The position numbers were made by a program, and so were the translations under genes. From Rhodococcus triatomae BKS 15-14 (GTDB lineage: Bacteria; Actinomycetota; Actinomycetes; Mycobacteriales; Mycobacteriaceae), in contig AODO01000054.1 in the NCBI GenBank assembly GCA_000341795.1, positions 124,001-188,000 on the forward strand: DNA of 64,000 nt, written 5' to 3'. The notes beneath the pieces are model-generated. The model worked only from the letters and a program-made list of their open reading frames with translations. It ran no database searches and had not been told where the DNA came from. Below, in pieces: positions 1 to 9,837 of the stretch (positions are counted from its first letter, which is position 1; every line of letters begins with the position of its first letter).

Positions 1-2307
1 CGCGCTGGTGGTGCGGTACACGTCGTAAACACCCTCGACGTTCCGGACCACGTTCAGGACGTGACCGAGATGCTTCGGATCCCCCATCTCGAAGGTGAAC
101 CTGCTGATCGCCACCCTGTCCCCGGAGGTGGTGACCGAGGCCGACAGGATGTTCACCTTCTCGTCGGCGAGGGCCTTCGTCACGTCCGACAGCAGGCGGT
201 GACGATCGAGCGCCTCGATCTGGATCGCGACCAGGAACACCGACGACGCCGACGGCGCCCACTGCACCTCGATGATCCGTTCCGCTTGCTCCCGAAGCGA
301 TTTCGCGTTCGTGCAGTCCGTGCGGTGCACGCTCACCGCACCGCCACGTGTGACGAAGCCCATGATCTCGTCGCCGGGAACCGGCGTGCAGCACTTCGCC
401 AGCTTCGCGACCGTTCCCTCGGCACCCGGAACCAGGACTCCGGCATCGGTCCCGCGGCGCGGACGCATCGGCATCGTCGACGGCGTGGACCGCTCGGCGA
501 GCTCCTCCTCGACCGCGCCGACACCGCCGAGTTGCGCCACCAGACGCTGCACCACGTGTTGAGCGGAGACGTTGTGTTCACCGACCGCGGTGTACAGGGC
601 CGACACGTCCGTGTAGTGGAGCTCGTGGGCGATGGCCGACATGGACTCCGCGCTGAGCAGCCGCTGCAGCGGCAGTCCCCCGCGCCGGACCTCCTTGGCG
701 ATGGCCTCCTTGCCCGCTTCGAGGGCCTCCTCGCGGCGTTCCTTCGCGAACCACTGCCGGATCTTCGCCTTGGCGCGGGGCGAGACGACGAACGTCTGCC
801 AGTCACGACTCGGCCCGGCGTTGACGGCCTTGGAGGTGAAGACCTCCACGACCTCACCGTTCTCCAGCTTCCGCTCCAGCGCGACGAGCCGGCCGTTGAC
901 GCGCGCCCCGATGCACCGGTGCCCGACCTCGGTGTGCACTGCATACGCGAAGTCCACCGGCGTCGATCCTGCCGGCAGCGTGATGACGTCGCCCTTCGGG
1001 GTGAAGACGAAGATCTCCTTGACCGCGAGGTCGTACCGGAGCGACTCGAGGAACTCGCCGGGGTCCGCCGCCTCGCGCTGCCAGTCGAGCAGCTGGCGCA
1101 TCCACGCCATGTCGTCGACCTCGGCGGTGTCGGATCCGTGCTTGCCCTTCGTTTCCTTGTAGCGCCAGTGAGCGGCGATACCGAACTCCGCGGTGCGGTG
1201 CATGTCGCGGGTGCGGATCTGCACCTCCAGCGGCTTGCCCTCCGGACCGATCACCGTGGTGTGCAGCGACTGGTACACGCCGTACCGGGGCTGCGCGATG
1301 TAGTCCTTGAAGCGGCCCGCCATCGGCTGCCACAGCGAGTGCACGACGCCGACCGCGGCGTAACAGTCGCGGATCTCGTCGCACAGGATCCGCACGCCGA
1401 CCAGGTCGTGGATGTCGTCGAAGTCGCGGCCCTTGACGATCATCTTCTGGTAGATCGACCAGTAGTGCTTGGGCCTGCCCTCGACGGTGGCGCTGATCCG
1501 CGACGCCGTCAGCGTGGCGTTGATCTCGGCACGCACCTTCGCCAGGTACGTGTCACGCGACGGTGCCCGGTCCGCGACCAGGCGCACGATCTCCTCGTAC
1601 TTCTTCGGATGCAGGATCGCGAAGGCGAGGTCCTCGAGCTCCCACTTGACCGTGGCCATGCCCAGCCGGTGAGCAAGTGGCGCAATCACTTCCAGCGTCT
1701 CGCGCGCCTTGCGTGCCTGCTTCTCGGGCGGCAGGAAGCGCATCGTGCGCATGTTGTGGAGGCGATCCGCGACCTTGATCACCAGCACCCGCGGATCCCG
1801 CGCCATCGCGATGATCATCTTGCGGATGGTCTCCGCCTCGGCGGCATGACCGAGCACCACCTTGTCGAGCTTCGTCACACCGTCGACGAGGTGAGCGACC
1901 TCCTCACCGAACTCGTCGGTGAGCTGCTCGAGTGAGTAGCCCGTGTCCTCGACCGTGTCGTGCAACAGCGCCGCGATCAGGGTGGTGGTGTCCATGCCGA
2001 GCTCGGCGAGGATCGTCGCCACCGCGAGCGGGTGGGTGATGTACGGGTCGCCGGACTTGCGTTTCTGGTCGGCGTGCCGCTCCTCGGCGACGTCGTAGGC
2101 ACGCTGGAGCGTCGCCAGGTTCGCCTTCGGGTACAGCTCCCGGTGAATCGCGACGAGCGGCTCCAGAACCGGGCGGATCGCCGCATTGCGCTGGGCGGTG
2201 ATGCGGCGCGCCAACCGGGCCCGCACCCGCCGCGACGCGGACGTCGGCGCAGCCGCATCGTTCGGAGTCGCTCCGCCGGACCCGGACCTGTCGAGGTTCT
2301 GCGTCAT
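1..2307 (-). CDS. rel: Bifunctional (p)ppGpp synthetase/hydrolase Rel (3' end cut by window edge)
   Basis: Long RelA/SpoT-homologue that makes and degrades the alarmone (p)ppGpp during the stringent response. 769 codons lie in the window. The ATG start gives MTQNLDRSG. An HD hydrolase domain carries HDTVEDT (His116-Asp117). It is followed by the synthetase signature [13 protein letters not shown] and DLVGVRI, a TGS region, the conserved-cysteine motif [12 protein letters not shown], and an ACT domain ending [12 protein letters not shown] at base 1. M. tuberculosis Rel is about 790 residues and ends almost identically, so probably only one or a few codons plus the stop are missing. Both catalytic halves look intact, so it should be bifunctional. 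It lies 62 bp downstream of apt, a purine-salvage neighbour, as in mycobacteria. A 15-bp palindrome sits in its leader (see 2339-2353). Confidence 0.97.
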   Translation of the reverse strand, partial: MTQNLDRSGSGGATPNDAAAPTSASRRVRARLARRITAQRNAAIRPVLEPLVAIHRELYPKANLATLQRAYDVAEERHADQKRKSGDPYITHPLAVATILAELGMDTTTLIAALLHDTVEDTGYSLEQLTDEFGEEVAHLVDGVTKLDKVVLGHAAEAETIRKMIIAMARDPRVLVIKVADRLHNMRTMRFLPPEKQARKARETLEVIAPLAHRLGMATVKWELEDLAFAILHPKKYEEIVRLVADRAPSRDTYLAKVRAEINATLTASRISATVEGRPKHYWSIYQKMIVKGRDFDDIHDLVGVRILCDEIRDCYAAVGVVHSLWQPMAGRFKDYIAQPRYGVYQSLHTTVIGPEGKPLEVQIRTRDMHRTAEFGIAAHWRYKETKGKHGSDTAEVDDMAWMRQLLDWQREAADPGEFLESLRYDLAVKEIFVFTPKGDVITLPAGSTPVDFAYAVHTEVGHRCIGARVNGRLVALERKLENGEVVEVFTSKAVNAGPSRDWQTFVVSPRAKAKIRQWFAKERREEALEAGKEAIAKEVRRGGLPLQRLLSAESMSAIAHELHYTDVSALYTAVGEHNVSAQHVVQRLVAQLGGVGAVEEELAERSTPSTMPMRPRRGTDAGVLVPGAEGTVAKLAKCCTPVPGDEIMGFVTRGGAVSVHRTDCTNAKSLREQAERIIEVQWAPSASSVFLVAIQIEALDRHRLLSDVTKALADEKVNILSASVTTSGDRVAISRFTFEMGDPKHLGHVLNVVRNVEGVYDVYRTTSA

Positions 2308-2338
2308 ATCCGTTCACCTCCCACCGAGACGTGCCGTC

Positions 2339-2353
2339 GGGTACGTGGTACCC
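2339..2353. promoter_or_regulatory. Perfect palindrome in the rel leader
   Basis: Arms GGGTAC and GTACCC flank GTG, 32 bp upstream of the rel start codon and 16 bp past the apt stop. On the minus strand TACTAAG lies just upstream and could be part of a -10 element. It could be an operator or a short hairpin in the rel leader. No regulator is suggested by the sequence itself. Confidence 0.4.
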
Positions 2354-2369
2354 GCACCAACCTTAGTAC

Positions 2370-2930
2370 TCAGACCTTGAGCAGCGACGTCAGCGGGCGA
2401 TCCGGGAGCCGGCCACGCCCGCCCAGCGCCTCCAACTCGAGGACCACGGCGATGGACACGACCGTCGCCCCCGCCGCCTCCAGCAGCTCCACACTCGCGC
2501 CCAGGGTGCCACCGGTCGCGAGCACGTCGTCGATCACCAGCACCCGCCGCCCGGTCAGATCGATCCCGTCGGCCGGAATCTCCAGTGTCGCGCTCCCGTA
2601 CTCCAGCGAGTACGAGCAGGAATGCACCGGAGGCGGCAACTTGCCCGCCTTGCGCACTGCGAGGACACCAGCCCCCATCGCACGAGCCACGCCGGCACCC
2701 AACAGGAACCCACGGGCGTCGATACCCGCGATCAGATCCGCGTCGCGGCCGACGGCGACCAGCGCATCGACGACATCCGCGAATGCCGAGGCGTCCGCGA
2801 AGACGGGAGTCAGGTCGGCGAACCGCACACCCGGCTCGGGGAAGTCGTCGGCCCACCGGATCAGGCGGGCCACGTCGTCCGATGCCAGGGCGAGCGCGTT
2901 GCCTGCGTCGCGGGGTGATTCGGTGCTCAC
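2370..2930 (-). CDS. apt: Adenine phosphoribosyltransferase
   Basis: Salvages adenine to AMP using PRPP. 186 residues, usual for the family. The PRPP-binding signature VLVIDDVLATGGT is present, and the substrate side is marked by GIDARGFLLGAGVA. The GTG at 2930 (VSTESPRDAG) is preferred because it overlaps the stop codon of the upstream lipoprotein gene by 4 bp (GTGA), which suggests translational coupling. A longer in-frame extension would run back into that gene and reads like non-coding frame. Gene order lipoprotein-apt-rel is the same as in M. tuberculosis (Rv2585c-Rv2584c-Rv2583c). Confidence 0.95.
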   Translation of the reverse strand: MSTESPRDAGNALALASDDVARLIRWADDFPEPGVRFADLTPVFADASAFADVVDALVAVGRDADLIAGIDARGFLLGAGVARAMGAGVLAVRKAGKLPPPVHSCSYSLEYGSATLEIPADGIDLTGRRVLVIDDVLATGGTLGASVELLEAAGATVVSIAVVLELEALGGRGRLPDRPLTSLLKV

Positions 2931-4648
2931 CTGAGAAGTATCCACCTGTCCATGTTCCACCCCGCACCGGCGATCGTGTGATTCGGTACCGCCGCGTGCA
3001 TGCCGTTCGCGATCGAAGTCGCGCGCGGCGCCGCGAACAGCGGAATCGTCGGCATGTCCGACCACAGGATGTTCTCGGCCTCGGTGGTCAGGTTCAGGCG
3101 GCTGCCGTCGGAGGTGTCCACCGCGAGCTGGTCGGCGATCTCCGTCACGCGGCGGTTGGCGTAGCCACCGAGATTCGTGCCGTTGCCGGACGCCAGCGCG
3201 TAGGCCGGTGTCACCACGGAGTCCACGCCGGCGGCGCCCTGCGCTCCGGCGGTACCCGCGAGAACGGCGTCCACGGCACCCGCGGCGAGCGATCCCGGCG
3301 TCCAGTCCTCCGCGCCCGCGTCCTCGACGGTGATCCCGGCGGGCTCACAGGCTGCGGCGATCGCCGCGACGATCTCCGCCCGACGCGCGTTCGGGGCGAG
3401 ATAACCGACCCGCACGGTGATCGCGTCCTGCCCGGACGCGGAGAGCGCGCGGCGGGCGCCGTCGACGTCCGGCTCGCGGTAGCGACCGCCCGCGACTCCC
3501 GCCGCCGTCGGATAGATGAGCATGTCCTGCTGGGCGAGTCGGGAGTCGAGCACACCCGAACCGAGCCCGGACGCCCTGTCGAAGCCGGGATGTCCGAAGT
3601 CCTCGAACAGTTGCAGGCGAGGAATGCAGGACGCGAACGCGCGGCGGGCGTCCGCCGACGCGAAGACGCCACCGGTGGCGAGGACGAGTTGTTCGCTGCT
3701 GCGGCTCGGCTCGGTCACCGTGTCGTAGCCGTCGCCGGGTGACAGCCCCTCGATCGCTCCCGCCCCGACGTCGACGACGTCGAGATCACCCGCTCCGAGG
3801 TGAGCGGGAAGGTCGGAGTTCTTGGGCCACACCACGATCCGATCCGTGCCCGGCTTGTTCCCCCACCACCGGTCGTTCGCGACGAGGACCACCTCACCGC
3901 TCTCGCCGACGGAATCCAGGCGGTACGGGCCGGCGGAGGGGAACAACGCCGGATCGGCGGTCCCCGGAACCAGATTCCAGCCGTTGTTCCAGAACTCGGC
4001 GAGCCTGCCGATGGCGTCGGGATCACCCGAGGACACGGCACCGACGACGTCGGGAACGTTCGCCACCCGCCCCGCGACGTGCGACGGCATGAGCGCCGTG
4101 GCGCCGAACAGCGCGGGCCACTCTGCGTACGCCCGGCCCGGTGCGAACACGACGGTCGCATCCTTCGAGCCCGGTTGACAGTCGACCCGGTCGATGTCCG
4201 CGTACCCGGCCCGGCTCGCCGACCGGAACTGCCCGAATCGGCCGCTGCCCGCCGCCCAGGCCAGCACCAGGTCGTCGCACGTGACGGGAACACCGTCCGA
4301 GTAGACCGCGTCCGGGTTGAGCCGGTAGGCGACGGTCAGGGTCTCCCCCGGGACGGTCGCCGCCGTTCCGACGTCGCCGTCCGACAGCGCCGTCCCCTCC
4401 GGTCCGATGTAGCTCAGTCCCGGCAGCACCCGCACGAACGCCTGCCGGGCACCGCTGGCGGCACCGTCGACGGTGTTGGCGTTGTAGCTGGTGACGACGT
4501 TGTCGATGGCATACCCGATCGACGGAACCTGGTCCTCGGTCGAGGAGCAGGCGACGCCCGTCGCGATCAGTGCGAGAGTGGCGGCCACCGCCGAGACGCG
4601 CGTGGCGCCGGTGGATCGACGCCGGCCGCCGCCACTCCTGGTCCCCAT
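2927..4648 (-). CDS. Peptide/solute-binding lipoprotein of the SBP_bac_5 family (Rv2585c-like)
   Basis: 573-residue extracytoplasmic binding protein of the DppA/OppA type. An Arg-rich n-region is followed by a hydrophobic stretch (about residues 16-33) and a lipobox-like ATGVAC, so it is probably lipid-anchored. Family hallmarks include LNPDAVYSDGVPVTCDDL, the usual entry of the first solute-binding lobe, and the late GYANRRVTEIADQL segment. It sits 3 bp after secF and overlaps apt by 4 bp. No ABC permease or ATPase gene is nearby, so it must work with components elsewhere or act alone. The placement directly after secDF is conserved in mycobacteria. The ligand cannot be told from sequence. 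Confidence 0.85.
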   Translation of the reverse strand: MGTRSGGGRRRSTGATRVSAVAATLALIATGVACSSTEDQVPSIGYAIDNVVTSYNANTVDGAASGARQAFVRVLPGLSYIGPEGTALSDGDVGTAATVPGETLTVAYRLNPDAVYSDGVPVTCDDLVLAWAAGSGRFGQFRSASRAGYADIDRVDCQPGSKDATVVFAPGRAYAEWPALFGATALMPSHVAGRVANVPDVVGAVSSGDPDAIGRLAEFWNNGWNLVPGTADPALFPSAGPYRLDSVGESGEVVLVANDRWWGNKPGTDRIVVWPKNSDLPAHLGAGDLDVVDVGAGAIEGLSPGDGYDTVTEPSRSSEQLVLATGGVFASADARRAFASCIPRLQLFEDFGHPGFDRASGLGSGVLDSRLAQQDMLIYPTAAGVAGGRYREPDVDGARRALSASGQDAITVRVGYLAPNARRAEIVAAIAAACEPAGITVEDAGAEDWTPGSLAAGAVDAVLAGTAGAQGAAGVDSVVTPAYALASGNGTNLGGYANRRVTEIADQLAVDTSDGSRLNLTTEAENILWSDMPTIPLFAAPRATSIANGMHAAVPNHTIAGAGWNMDRWILLR

Positions 4649-4651
4649 GTT

Positions 4652-5878
4652 CTACTGCCTCTTCTTGTTGCGCTTTCCGGTCGGCCGGGCACCGGGCTTC
4701 GGCGCCGCCGAGGACGGGCGCGACACCGGCACCGCCCCGCCCGAGCCTGCCAGGGCTGCGCCGGAAACCGAACTCGACCCGCCGGACCGGGCTGCTCGCT
4801 CGGCGCGGCGCGCCGCCACCTTGCGGGTGTGCGCGGCCACCGGACCCCAGCGTTCCTTGATCGACACCAGCATCGGCGTCGCGAAGAAGATGGACGAGAA
4901 CGCGCCGACCACGATGCCGACGAGCTGAACGACCGCGAGGTCCTTGAGTGTCCCGACGCCGAGCAGGCCGACCGCGACGACCAGCAGACCGATGACGGGC
5001 AGGACACTGATCACGGTGGTGTTGATGGACCGCATCAGGGTCTGGTTCACGGCGAGGTTCGCCTGCTCGGCGTACGTGCGCCGGGTCGTGTGCAGGACCC
5101 CGCGGGTGTTCTCCTCGACCTTGTCGAACACGACGACGGTGTCGTACAGCGAGAAGCCGAGAATCGTCAGCAGACCGATCACCGTCGCGGGGGTCACCTC
5201 GAGACCGACGAGCGAGTACAGACCCGCCGTGACGATCATGTCGAAGAACAGCGCGACGATCGCGGCGATCGCCATGTCCCGCTCGAAGCGGATCCCGATG
5301 TAGACGCTGACGATCACCAGGAACACCGCGAGCGCGATCAGTGCCTTCTTGGTGATCTGGCCGCCCCACGTCTCGCTGACGTCGGCGATGCTGATCGCGT
5401 TCTTGCTGGGCTGACCGTTGGAGTCCTCGGGCGCGAACGCGTCGAACAGCGCGTTCTGCAACTCGGCCGTCTGCCGCGCGTCGAGCGCCTCCGAACGGAT
5501 CTGGATGGTCGCGCTGTCGCCGGTACCGACCGTCTGCACCGACACCGGTTCCTCACCGAGCGTGTCGCTGTACACCTGCTCGACCTGCTCGGTGGTGGCG
5601 CCCGTCGCCGCGGGGAACTGGATTCGGGATCCGCCCTCGAAATCGATACCGAGGGAGAAGCCGCGAAAGACCATGCTGGCCAGCGAGATCAGGACCAGCG
5701 CCGCGACGATGCCGTAGTAGACACGGCGCTTGCCGACGATCTCGAAGGCGCCGGTCCCGGTGTAGAGCCGCGACAACAGCCCGTGCTGCGGCAGCGCCGC
5801 CTGGTCGACCGCGTCGTCGGCCAGGTTCGCGGTGTCGATGTCGGTTCCCGATCCGTTGGGACCCTGGGGGTTCGTCAT
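4652..5878 (-). CDS. secF: Protein translocase subunit SecF
   Basis: Inner-membrane partner of SecD that uses the proton motive force to complete Sec-dependent export. 408 residues. A first transmembrane helix at about 54-72 is followed by the conserved FSLGIDFEGG motif, a periplasmic P1-type domain (about 80-180), then a cluster of five membrane helices between about 190 and 330. The C-terminal tail is long, basic and Ser/Pro/Ala-rich, as is common in actinobacteria. The ATG is 2 bp after the secD stop, so the two are almost certainly co-translated. Confidence 0.96.
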   Translation of the reverse strand: MTNPQGPNGSGTDIDTANLADDAVDQAALPQHGLLSRLYTGTGAFEIVGKRRVYYGIVAALVLISLASMVFRGFSLGIDFEGGSRIQFPAATGATTEQVEQVYSDTLGEEPVSVQTVGTGDSATIQIRSEALDARQTAELQNALFDAFAPEDSNGQPSKNAISIADVSETWGGQITKKALIALAVFLVIVSVYIGIRFERDMAIAAIVALFFDMIVTAGLYSLVGLEVTPATVIGLLTILGFSLYDTVVVFDKVEENTRGVLHTTRRTYAEQANLAVNQTLMRSINTTVISVLPVIGLLVVAVGLLGVGTLKDLAVVQLVGIVVGAFSSIFFATPMLVSIKERWGPVAAHTRKVAARRAERAARSGGSSSVSGAALAGSGGAVPVSRPSSAAPKPGARPTGKRNKKRQ

Positions 5879-5880
5879 GA

Positions 5881-7596
5881 TCAGGACTCCTTCGCCTGCG
5901 TCGTGACAGCCGCAGTCTTGCGTTCACGGGCCACCTCGGTGACCGCGCCGAGGCCGTTGACGCTCGGCTTCGACCAGAAGGCGGACTTCGACGCGAGGTG
6001 GACCAGCGGATGCGTCACGAGGAACACGACGACCACGTCGAGGATGGTGGTCAGGCCGAGGGTGAACGCGAACCCGCGCACCTGGCCGACCGCGAGGACG
6101 TACAGGACGGCAGCTGCGATGAAGCTGACCGCGTTACCGGACAGAATGGTCCGGCGCGCCCGCGCCCAGCCCCGGGGTACCGCGGACCGGAAGCTCCGGC
6201 CCTCGCGCATCTCGTCCTTGATCCGCTCGAAGTAGACGACGAACGAATCCGCCGTCATGCCGATACCGATGATCAGGCCGGCGATGCCTGCGAGGTCGAG
6301 GGTGAACCCGATGTAGCGGCCGAGGAGCACCATGATCGCGTACACCAGCAGGCCCGACAGGATGAGCGAGAGCGCGGTGAGGATGCCGAGCATCCGGTAG
6401 TAGATCAAGCAGTACAGCAGCACGAGGACGAGGCCGATCGCACCGGCGATCAGGCCGGCCTCGAGCGACGCGAGACCCAGCGTCGCGGACACCGTCTCCG
6501 CCTCGGACGCCTCGAACGACAGCGGCAGCGAACCGTACTTGAGGGTGTTCGCCAGTTCCTTCGCGGTCGTCGCCGTGAAGTTGCCGGTGATCGACGTCGC
6601 GCTGCCCGCCGGGGTCGCACCCTGGATGACGGGCGCGCTGACGACCTTCGAGTCGAGGGTGAACGCGGCCTGCTTGCCGATGTTCGCGGCGGTGAACTGC
6701 GCCCAGGTGTTGCTGGCGTCCGACTTGAAGGTCAGCGACACCTCGTGGCGGGCCTGCTGCGAGTTGAAGGCGGACGACGCATCGGAAATGTCCTGGCCGT
6801 CGATGATGCTCGGACCGAGCAGGTAGACGGTCGTACCGTCCGTCGAACAGGCGACGAGCGGCAGGGTCGGGTCGTCGTTGCCCTGCAGCGGATCGGAGGC
6901 GTTGCAGTCGAGCGTGGCCATCGCCTGCTGCTGCACGGCCGGATCGGTGCTCTGGCGCGTGGCCTTCGCGGCCGCGATCTCCGCCGCCGCCTCGTCGGTC
7001 TGCCCGGTGGCGTCGGCGGCGGGCGTCTGCGTGGCCTCGGGCGCGGGTGCCTCGGCCGTTGTCTGCGCGGGAGCCTCGGTGGTCGGCTCCTGGGCTTGTG
7101 CGGGGAACGGACGGTTCTGTGGCGCAGGTGCCTCGGCCGTCTCCGGCGCTGGCGCCTCCGTCGCTTCGGGAGCAGGCGCCTCGGGCGTCGTGGTCGGAGC
7201 GGTCTGCGCTGCACCGGCGGCCTGCGACCCGAGCACCGGCCGGATGTACAGCCGCGCAGTCTGGCCGAGGGTACGAGCCTGGGAACTGTCGTCGCCGGGC
7301 ACGGTGATGACCAGGTTGTCGCCGTCGATGACGACCTCGGAGCCGGAGACGCCGAGACCGTTCACGCGGGTCTCGATGATCTCCTGGGCACGTCGCAGGC
7401 TGTCCTGACTCGGGGTGCTCCCGTCCGGCGTCCGCGCAGTCAGCGTGACACGGGTGCCGCCCTGCAGATCGATGCCGAGCTTCGGGGTCGGCGATTTGTC
7501 ACCGGTGAAGAAGACGAGCGCGTACAGCGCGGCGACGATCAGCCCGAAGATCACGAGCGAACGCGCAGGCCGGACGGCTCCGCTGGGTGATGCCAC
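5881..7596 (-). CDS. secD: Protein translocase subunit SecD with Ala/Pro/Glu-rich insert
   Basis: 571-residue membrane subunit of the SecDF accessory complex. TM1 is at about 12-31, followed by the hallmark [13 protein letters not shown] and the first periplasmic subdomain. A low-complexity insert occupies about residues 125-205 (see 6982-7224). The P1 head and then five C-terminal helices follow, including [26 protein letters not shown] start (MASPSG). Length is close to M. tuberculosis SecD (about 573). It is 120 bp downstream of yajC, with a hairpin in the gap that could tune readthrough. Confidence 0.96.
   Translation of the reverse strand: MASPSGAVRPARSLVIFGLIVAALYALVFFTGDKSPTPKLGIDLQGGTRVTLTARTPDGSTPSQDSLRRAQEIIETRVNGLGVSGSEVVIDGDNLVITVPGDDSSQARTLGQTARLYIRPVLGSQAAGAAQTAPTTTPEAPAPEATEAPAPETAEAPAPQNRPFPAQAQEPTTEAPAQTTAEAPAPEATQTPAADATGQTDEAAAEIAAAKATRQSTDPAVQQQAMATLDCNASDPLQGNDDPTLPLVACSTDGTTVYLLGPSIIDGQDISDASSAFNSQQARHEVSLTFKSDASNTWAQFTAANIGKQAAFTLDSKVVSAPVIQGATPAGSATSITGNFTATTAKELANTLKYGSLPLSFEASEAETVSATLGLASLEAGLIAGAIGLVLVLLYCLIYYRMLGILTALSLILSGLLVYAIMVLLGRYIGFTLDLAGIAGLIIGIGMTADSFVVYFERIKDEMREGRSFRSAVPRGWARARRTILSGNAVSFIAAAVLYVLAVGQVRGFAFTLGLTTILDVVVVFLVTHPLVHLASKSAFWSKPSVNGLGAVTEVARERKTAAVTTQAKES
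6982..7224 (-). repeat. Low-complexity PAPEA-type repeat inside secD
   Basis: About 80 residues built from Ala, Pro, Glu and Thr with recurring units such as [20 protein letters not shown] and [10 protein letters not shown]. It lies between the first periplasmic subdomain and the P1 head. The composition suggests a flexible, probably extracytoplasmic linker. Such repeats are prone to length change between strains. Confidence 0.75.
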
Positions 7597-7673
7597 GATC
7601 CGTTGTTCTCCTAGTTGCTCGGTACCGGCACGGGAGCCGCAGCGCGCTGCGGACCGCCGGCCCTACACACGAC

Positions 7674-7703
7674 CGCTGCCGAGTGTCTGATCACTCGGCA
7701 GCG
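7674..7703 (-). terminator. Strong hairpin between yajC and secD
   Basis: Two perfect 12-bp arms, CGCTGCCGAGTG and CACTCGGCAGCG, with a 6-nt loop, 13 bp after the yajC stop. There is no T-tract, so it may be a partial terminator or RNA-processing element that lowers secDF relative to yajC. Confidence 0.55.
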
Positions 7704-7716
7704 GGATGCGATCGGT

Positions 7717-8085
7717 TCATTCCTTGTCGAGGCGCCGCTGTGTCTGTTCCGGGGTCTCCTCGAGCGTGGTGGTCACGTCGTCCGCGGGGGTGACCACGTC
7801 GTCGTCGGCATCGGTGTCGATGTCGTCGACGTCCTCGGCGACGAGTTCACGGATCACCATCCGGGACCAGGTGGACACCACACCGGGTGCGATCTCGAGA
7901 TCCACCGTCGTCTCGCCGAGGCCCGCAACGGTGCCGTACAGGCCCGCGGTCGTCATCACGCGATCACCGACGGACAGCGAGTCCTGAAGTTCTGCGGTCT
8001 TCGCCATCTCCTTCTTCTGACGGCGGATACCGAGGAACATCGGCACCAGCAGAGCAAGAATCAGGAGCGGGAACAGCAATTCCAT
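7717..8085 (-). CDS. yajC: Preprotein translocase subunit YajC
   Basis: 122-residue single-span membrane protein that associates with SecDF. The N-terminus MELLFPLLILALLVPMFLG is the membrane helix. It is followed by the typical RRQKKEMAKTAELQDSL and GDRVMTTAGLYGTV stretch that defines the family. The C-terminus is an acidic Asp/Glu/Thr tail. The ATG at 8085 was chosen because it starts exactly at the membrane helix. It lies 70 bp downstream of ruvB and upstream of secD, matching the mycobacterial order. Confidence 0.95.
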   Translation of the reverse strand: MELLFPLLILALLVPMFLGIRRQKKEMAKTAELQDSLSVGDRVMTTAGLYGTVAGLGETTVDLEIAPGVVSTWSRMVIRELVAEDVDDIDTDADDDVVTPADDVTTTLEETPEQTQRRLDKE

Positions 8086-8117
8086 CGTTGAAGTCAGTCC
8101 TCGAGGGTCGTCCGTGT

Positions 8118-8136
8118 CCGGTCCCGTGTGGACCGG
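8118..8136 (-). terminator. Short hairpin after ruvB
   Basis: Arms CCGGTCC and GGACCGG around CGTGT, 19 bp past the ruvB stop on the minus strand. No T-tract. It may separate ruv from yajC-secDF transcription, but this is weak evidence. Confidence 0.35.
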
Positions 8137-8155
8137 CCCGTCACACAGTCTGCCA

Positions 8156-9244
8156 CTACTCCCGCAACGCCTGCTGCGGTTCATTGACACGAACCTCGAT
8201 CCCACCCGACGCGGCGTCCGGTGGCGGGGTGAGTCCCAGTTGCTCCCAGGCCGCGGCTGTGGCGACCCGGCCCCGCGGAGTCCGGGCGACCAGGCCCGCC
8301 CGCACGAGGAAGGGCTCGCAGACCTCCTCGACGGTTCCCGGTTCCTCACCCACCGCGACGGCGAGCGTCGAGACGCCGACCGGTCCCCCACCGAAACTGC
8401 GGACCAGCGCACTCAGCACCGCCCGGTCGAGCCGGTCCAGACCGAGCTGGTCGACGTCGTACACCGCCAGCGCGGCCCGGGCCACCTCCCTCGTGATGAC
8501 GCCGTCCGCCCGCACGTCCGCGAAGTCGCGGACCCGCCGCAGGAGCCGGTTCGCGATGCGCGGGGTGCCGCGGGAACGCCCGGCGATCTCGGCGCTCGCC
8601 TCCTCGCCGAGGTGCACTCCGAGAATGCCCGCCGACCGCAACAGGATTCGCTGCAGTTCGGGCGGGTCGTAGAAGTCCATGTGTGCGGTGAACCCGAACC
8701 GGTCCCGCAGTGGTCCGGTGAGCGAGCCGGACCTCGTCGTGGCGCCCACGAGGGTGAACGGCGCGACCTCGAGCGGAATGGAGGTCGCGCCCGGGCCCTT
8801 GCCGACGACGACGTCGACCCGGAAGTCCTCCATCGCGAGGTACAGCATCTCCTCCGCCGGGCGTGCGATGCGATGGATCTCGTCGATGAACAGCACGTCC
8901 CCGTCGACGAGGTTGCTCAACATCGCGGCGAGATCACCGGCACGTTCGAGCGCCGGTCCGGACGTCAGCCGGAGCGACGTGCCGAGTTCGGTGGCGATGA
9001 TCATGGCCATCGAGGTCTTGCCGAGCCCGGGGGGCCCGGACAGCAGGATGTGATCCGGAGTCCCACCACGCTTCTTCGCTCCGGCCAGCACCAGTTGGAG
9101 CTGCTCCCGCACCCGCGGCTGCCCGATGAAGTCGTCCAGCGAGGACGGGCGCAGGCTGGCCTCGATGTCCCCGTCGCCGGTGACCAGTTCCGCCGACACC
9201 GGCGATTCACCGGGATCGCGGTAGGGTGCGCTGTCGTCCGTCAC
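8156..9244 (-). CDS. ruvB: Holliday junction branch migration ATPase RuvB
   Basis: Hexameric AAA+ motor that, with RuvA, drives branch migration during recombination repair. 362 residues. Walker A GPPGLGKT is at about 70-77, Walker B FIDEIH follows, sensor-1 lies in GATTRSG, and the RuvB-specific DFIGQ and [17 protein letters not shown] (arginine-finger and winged-helix side) are all present. GTG start overlaps the ruvA stop by 4 bp (GTGA). Last gene of the ruvCAB operon. Confidence 0.98.
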   Translation of the reverse strand: MTDDSAPYRDPGESPVSAELVTGDGDIEASLRPSSLDDFIGQPRVREQLQLVLAGAKKRGGTPDHILLSGPPGLGKTSMAMIIATELGTSLRLTSGPALERAGDLAAMLSNLVDGDVLFIDEIHRIARPAEEMLYLAMEDFRVDVVVGKGPGATSIPLEVAPFTLVGATTRSGSLTGPLRDRFGFTAHMDFYDPPELQRILLRSAGILGVHLGEEASAEIAGRSRGTPRIANRLLRRVRDFADVRADGVITREVARAALAVYDVDQLGLDRLDRAVLSALVRSFGGGPVGVSTLAVAVGEEPGTVEEVCEPFLVRAGLVARTPRGRVATAAAWEQLGLTPPPDAASGGIEVRVNEPQQALRE

Positions 9245-9837
9245 CGCGTCCTACCCAGCAGTGTCAGCGCAGCCCGCAGTGCACGGGACGTGTCGGCGGT
9301 CGGATCCGCGGCGAGCACCGAGTCGGTCGCGGGCTCGGCCTGCTTGGGCGGGAAGCCCAGACCGACGAGTGCCTCCACGATCTGGTCGCGGATCGGCCCG
9401 GCCGCGGCGGCGGCAGGCGAGCCCGGCGCCACCGGCACGGCCTCCACCTTGTCCCGCAGCTCGACGACCATCCGCTCGGCGCCGCGCTTGCCGATACCCG
9501 GCACGCGGGTGAGGGCGGTGACGTTGCCTTCGGCGAGCGCCTTGCGAAGTGCCTCCGGCTCGAGGACGGCGAGGACGGCCATCGCCAGTCGCGGTCCGAC
9601 GCCGGAGACCGTCTGGAGCAGACCGAACAGGTCACGAGATTCGGTGTCGTGGAAGCCGTACAGCGTCATCGAGTCCTCGCGAACGATCATCGAGGCGACG
9701 AGCCGCGCCTCAGCGCCACGCTGCAGGGTCGCGAGGGTCGCCGGCGTGGTGTTGAGGCGGTAACCGACTCCCGCCGCCTCGATCACCACGTGGTCGAGTG
9801 CGATCTCCACGACCTCACCGCGGACGGACGCGATCAT
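9241..9837 (-). CDS. ruvA: Holliday junction DNA-binding subunit RuvA
   Basis: 198 residues. It forms the tetramer that grips the four-way junction and recruits RuvB. The OB-fold N-terminus [12 protein letters not shown] is followed by two helix-hairpin-helix motifs ([16 protein letters not shown] and [16 protein letters not shown]). After a flexible Ala/Pro linker comes the C-terminal RuvB-contact domain ([14 protein letters not shown]). The ATG overlaps the ruvC stop by 4 bp (ATGA), and the stop overlaps the ruvB start. Confidence 0.98.
   Translation of the reverse strand: MIASVRGEVVEIALDHVVIEAAGVGYRLNTTPATLATLQRGAEARLVASMIVREDSMTLYGFHDTESRDLFGLLQTVSGVGPRLAMAVLAVLEPEALRKALAEGNVTALTRVPGIGKRGAERMVVELRDKVEAVPVAPGSPAAAAAGPIRDQIVEALVGLGFPPKQAEPATDSVLAADPTADTSRALRAALTLLGRTR

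Noticed and set aside
61-1935. A 624-codon open frame on the plus strand opposite rel
   Set aside because: High-GC antisense artefact. The rel frame on the other strand has all catalytic motifs, and the plus-strand product has a biased Arg/His/Asp composition with no recognisable domain. The same holds for the long open frames antisense to secDF, tesB-pdxS, thrS, fadAB and hemE.
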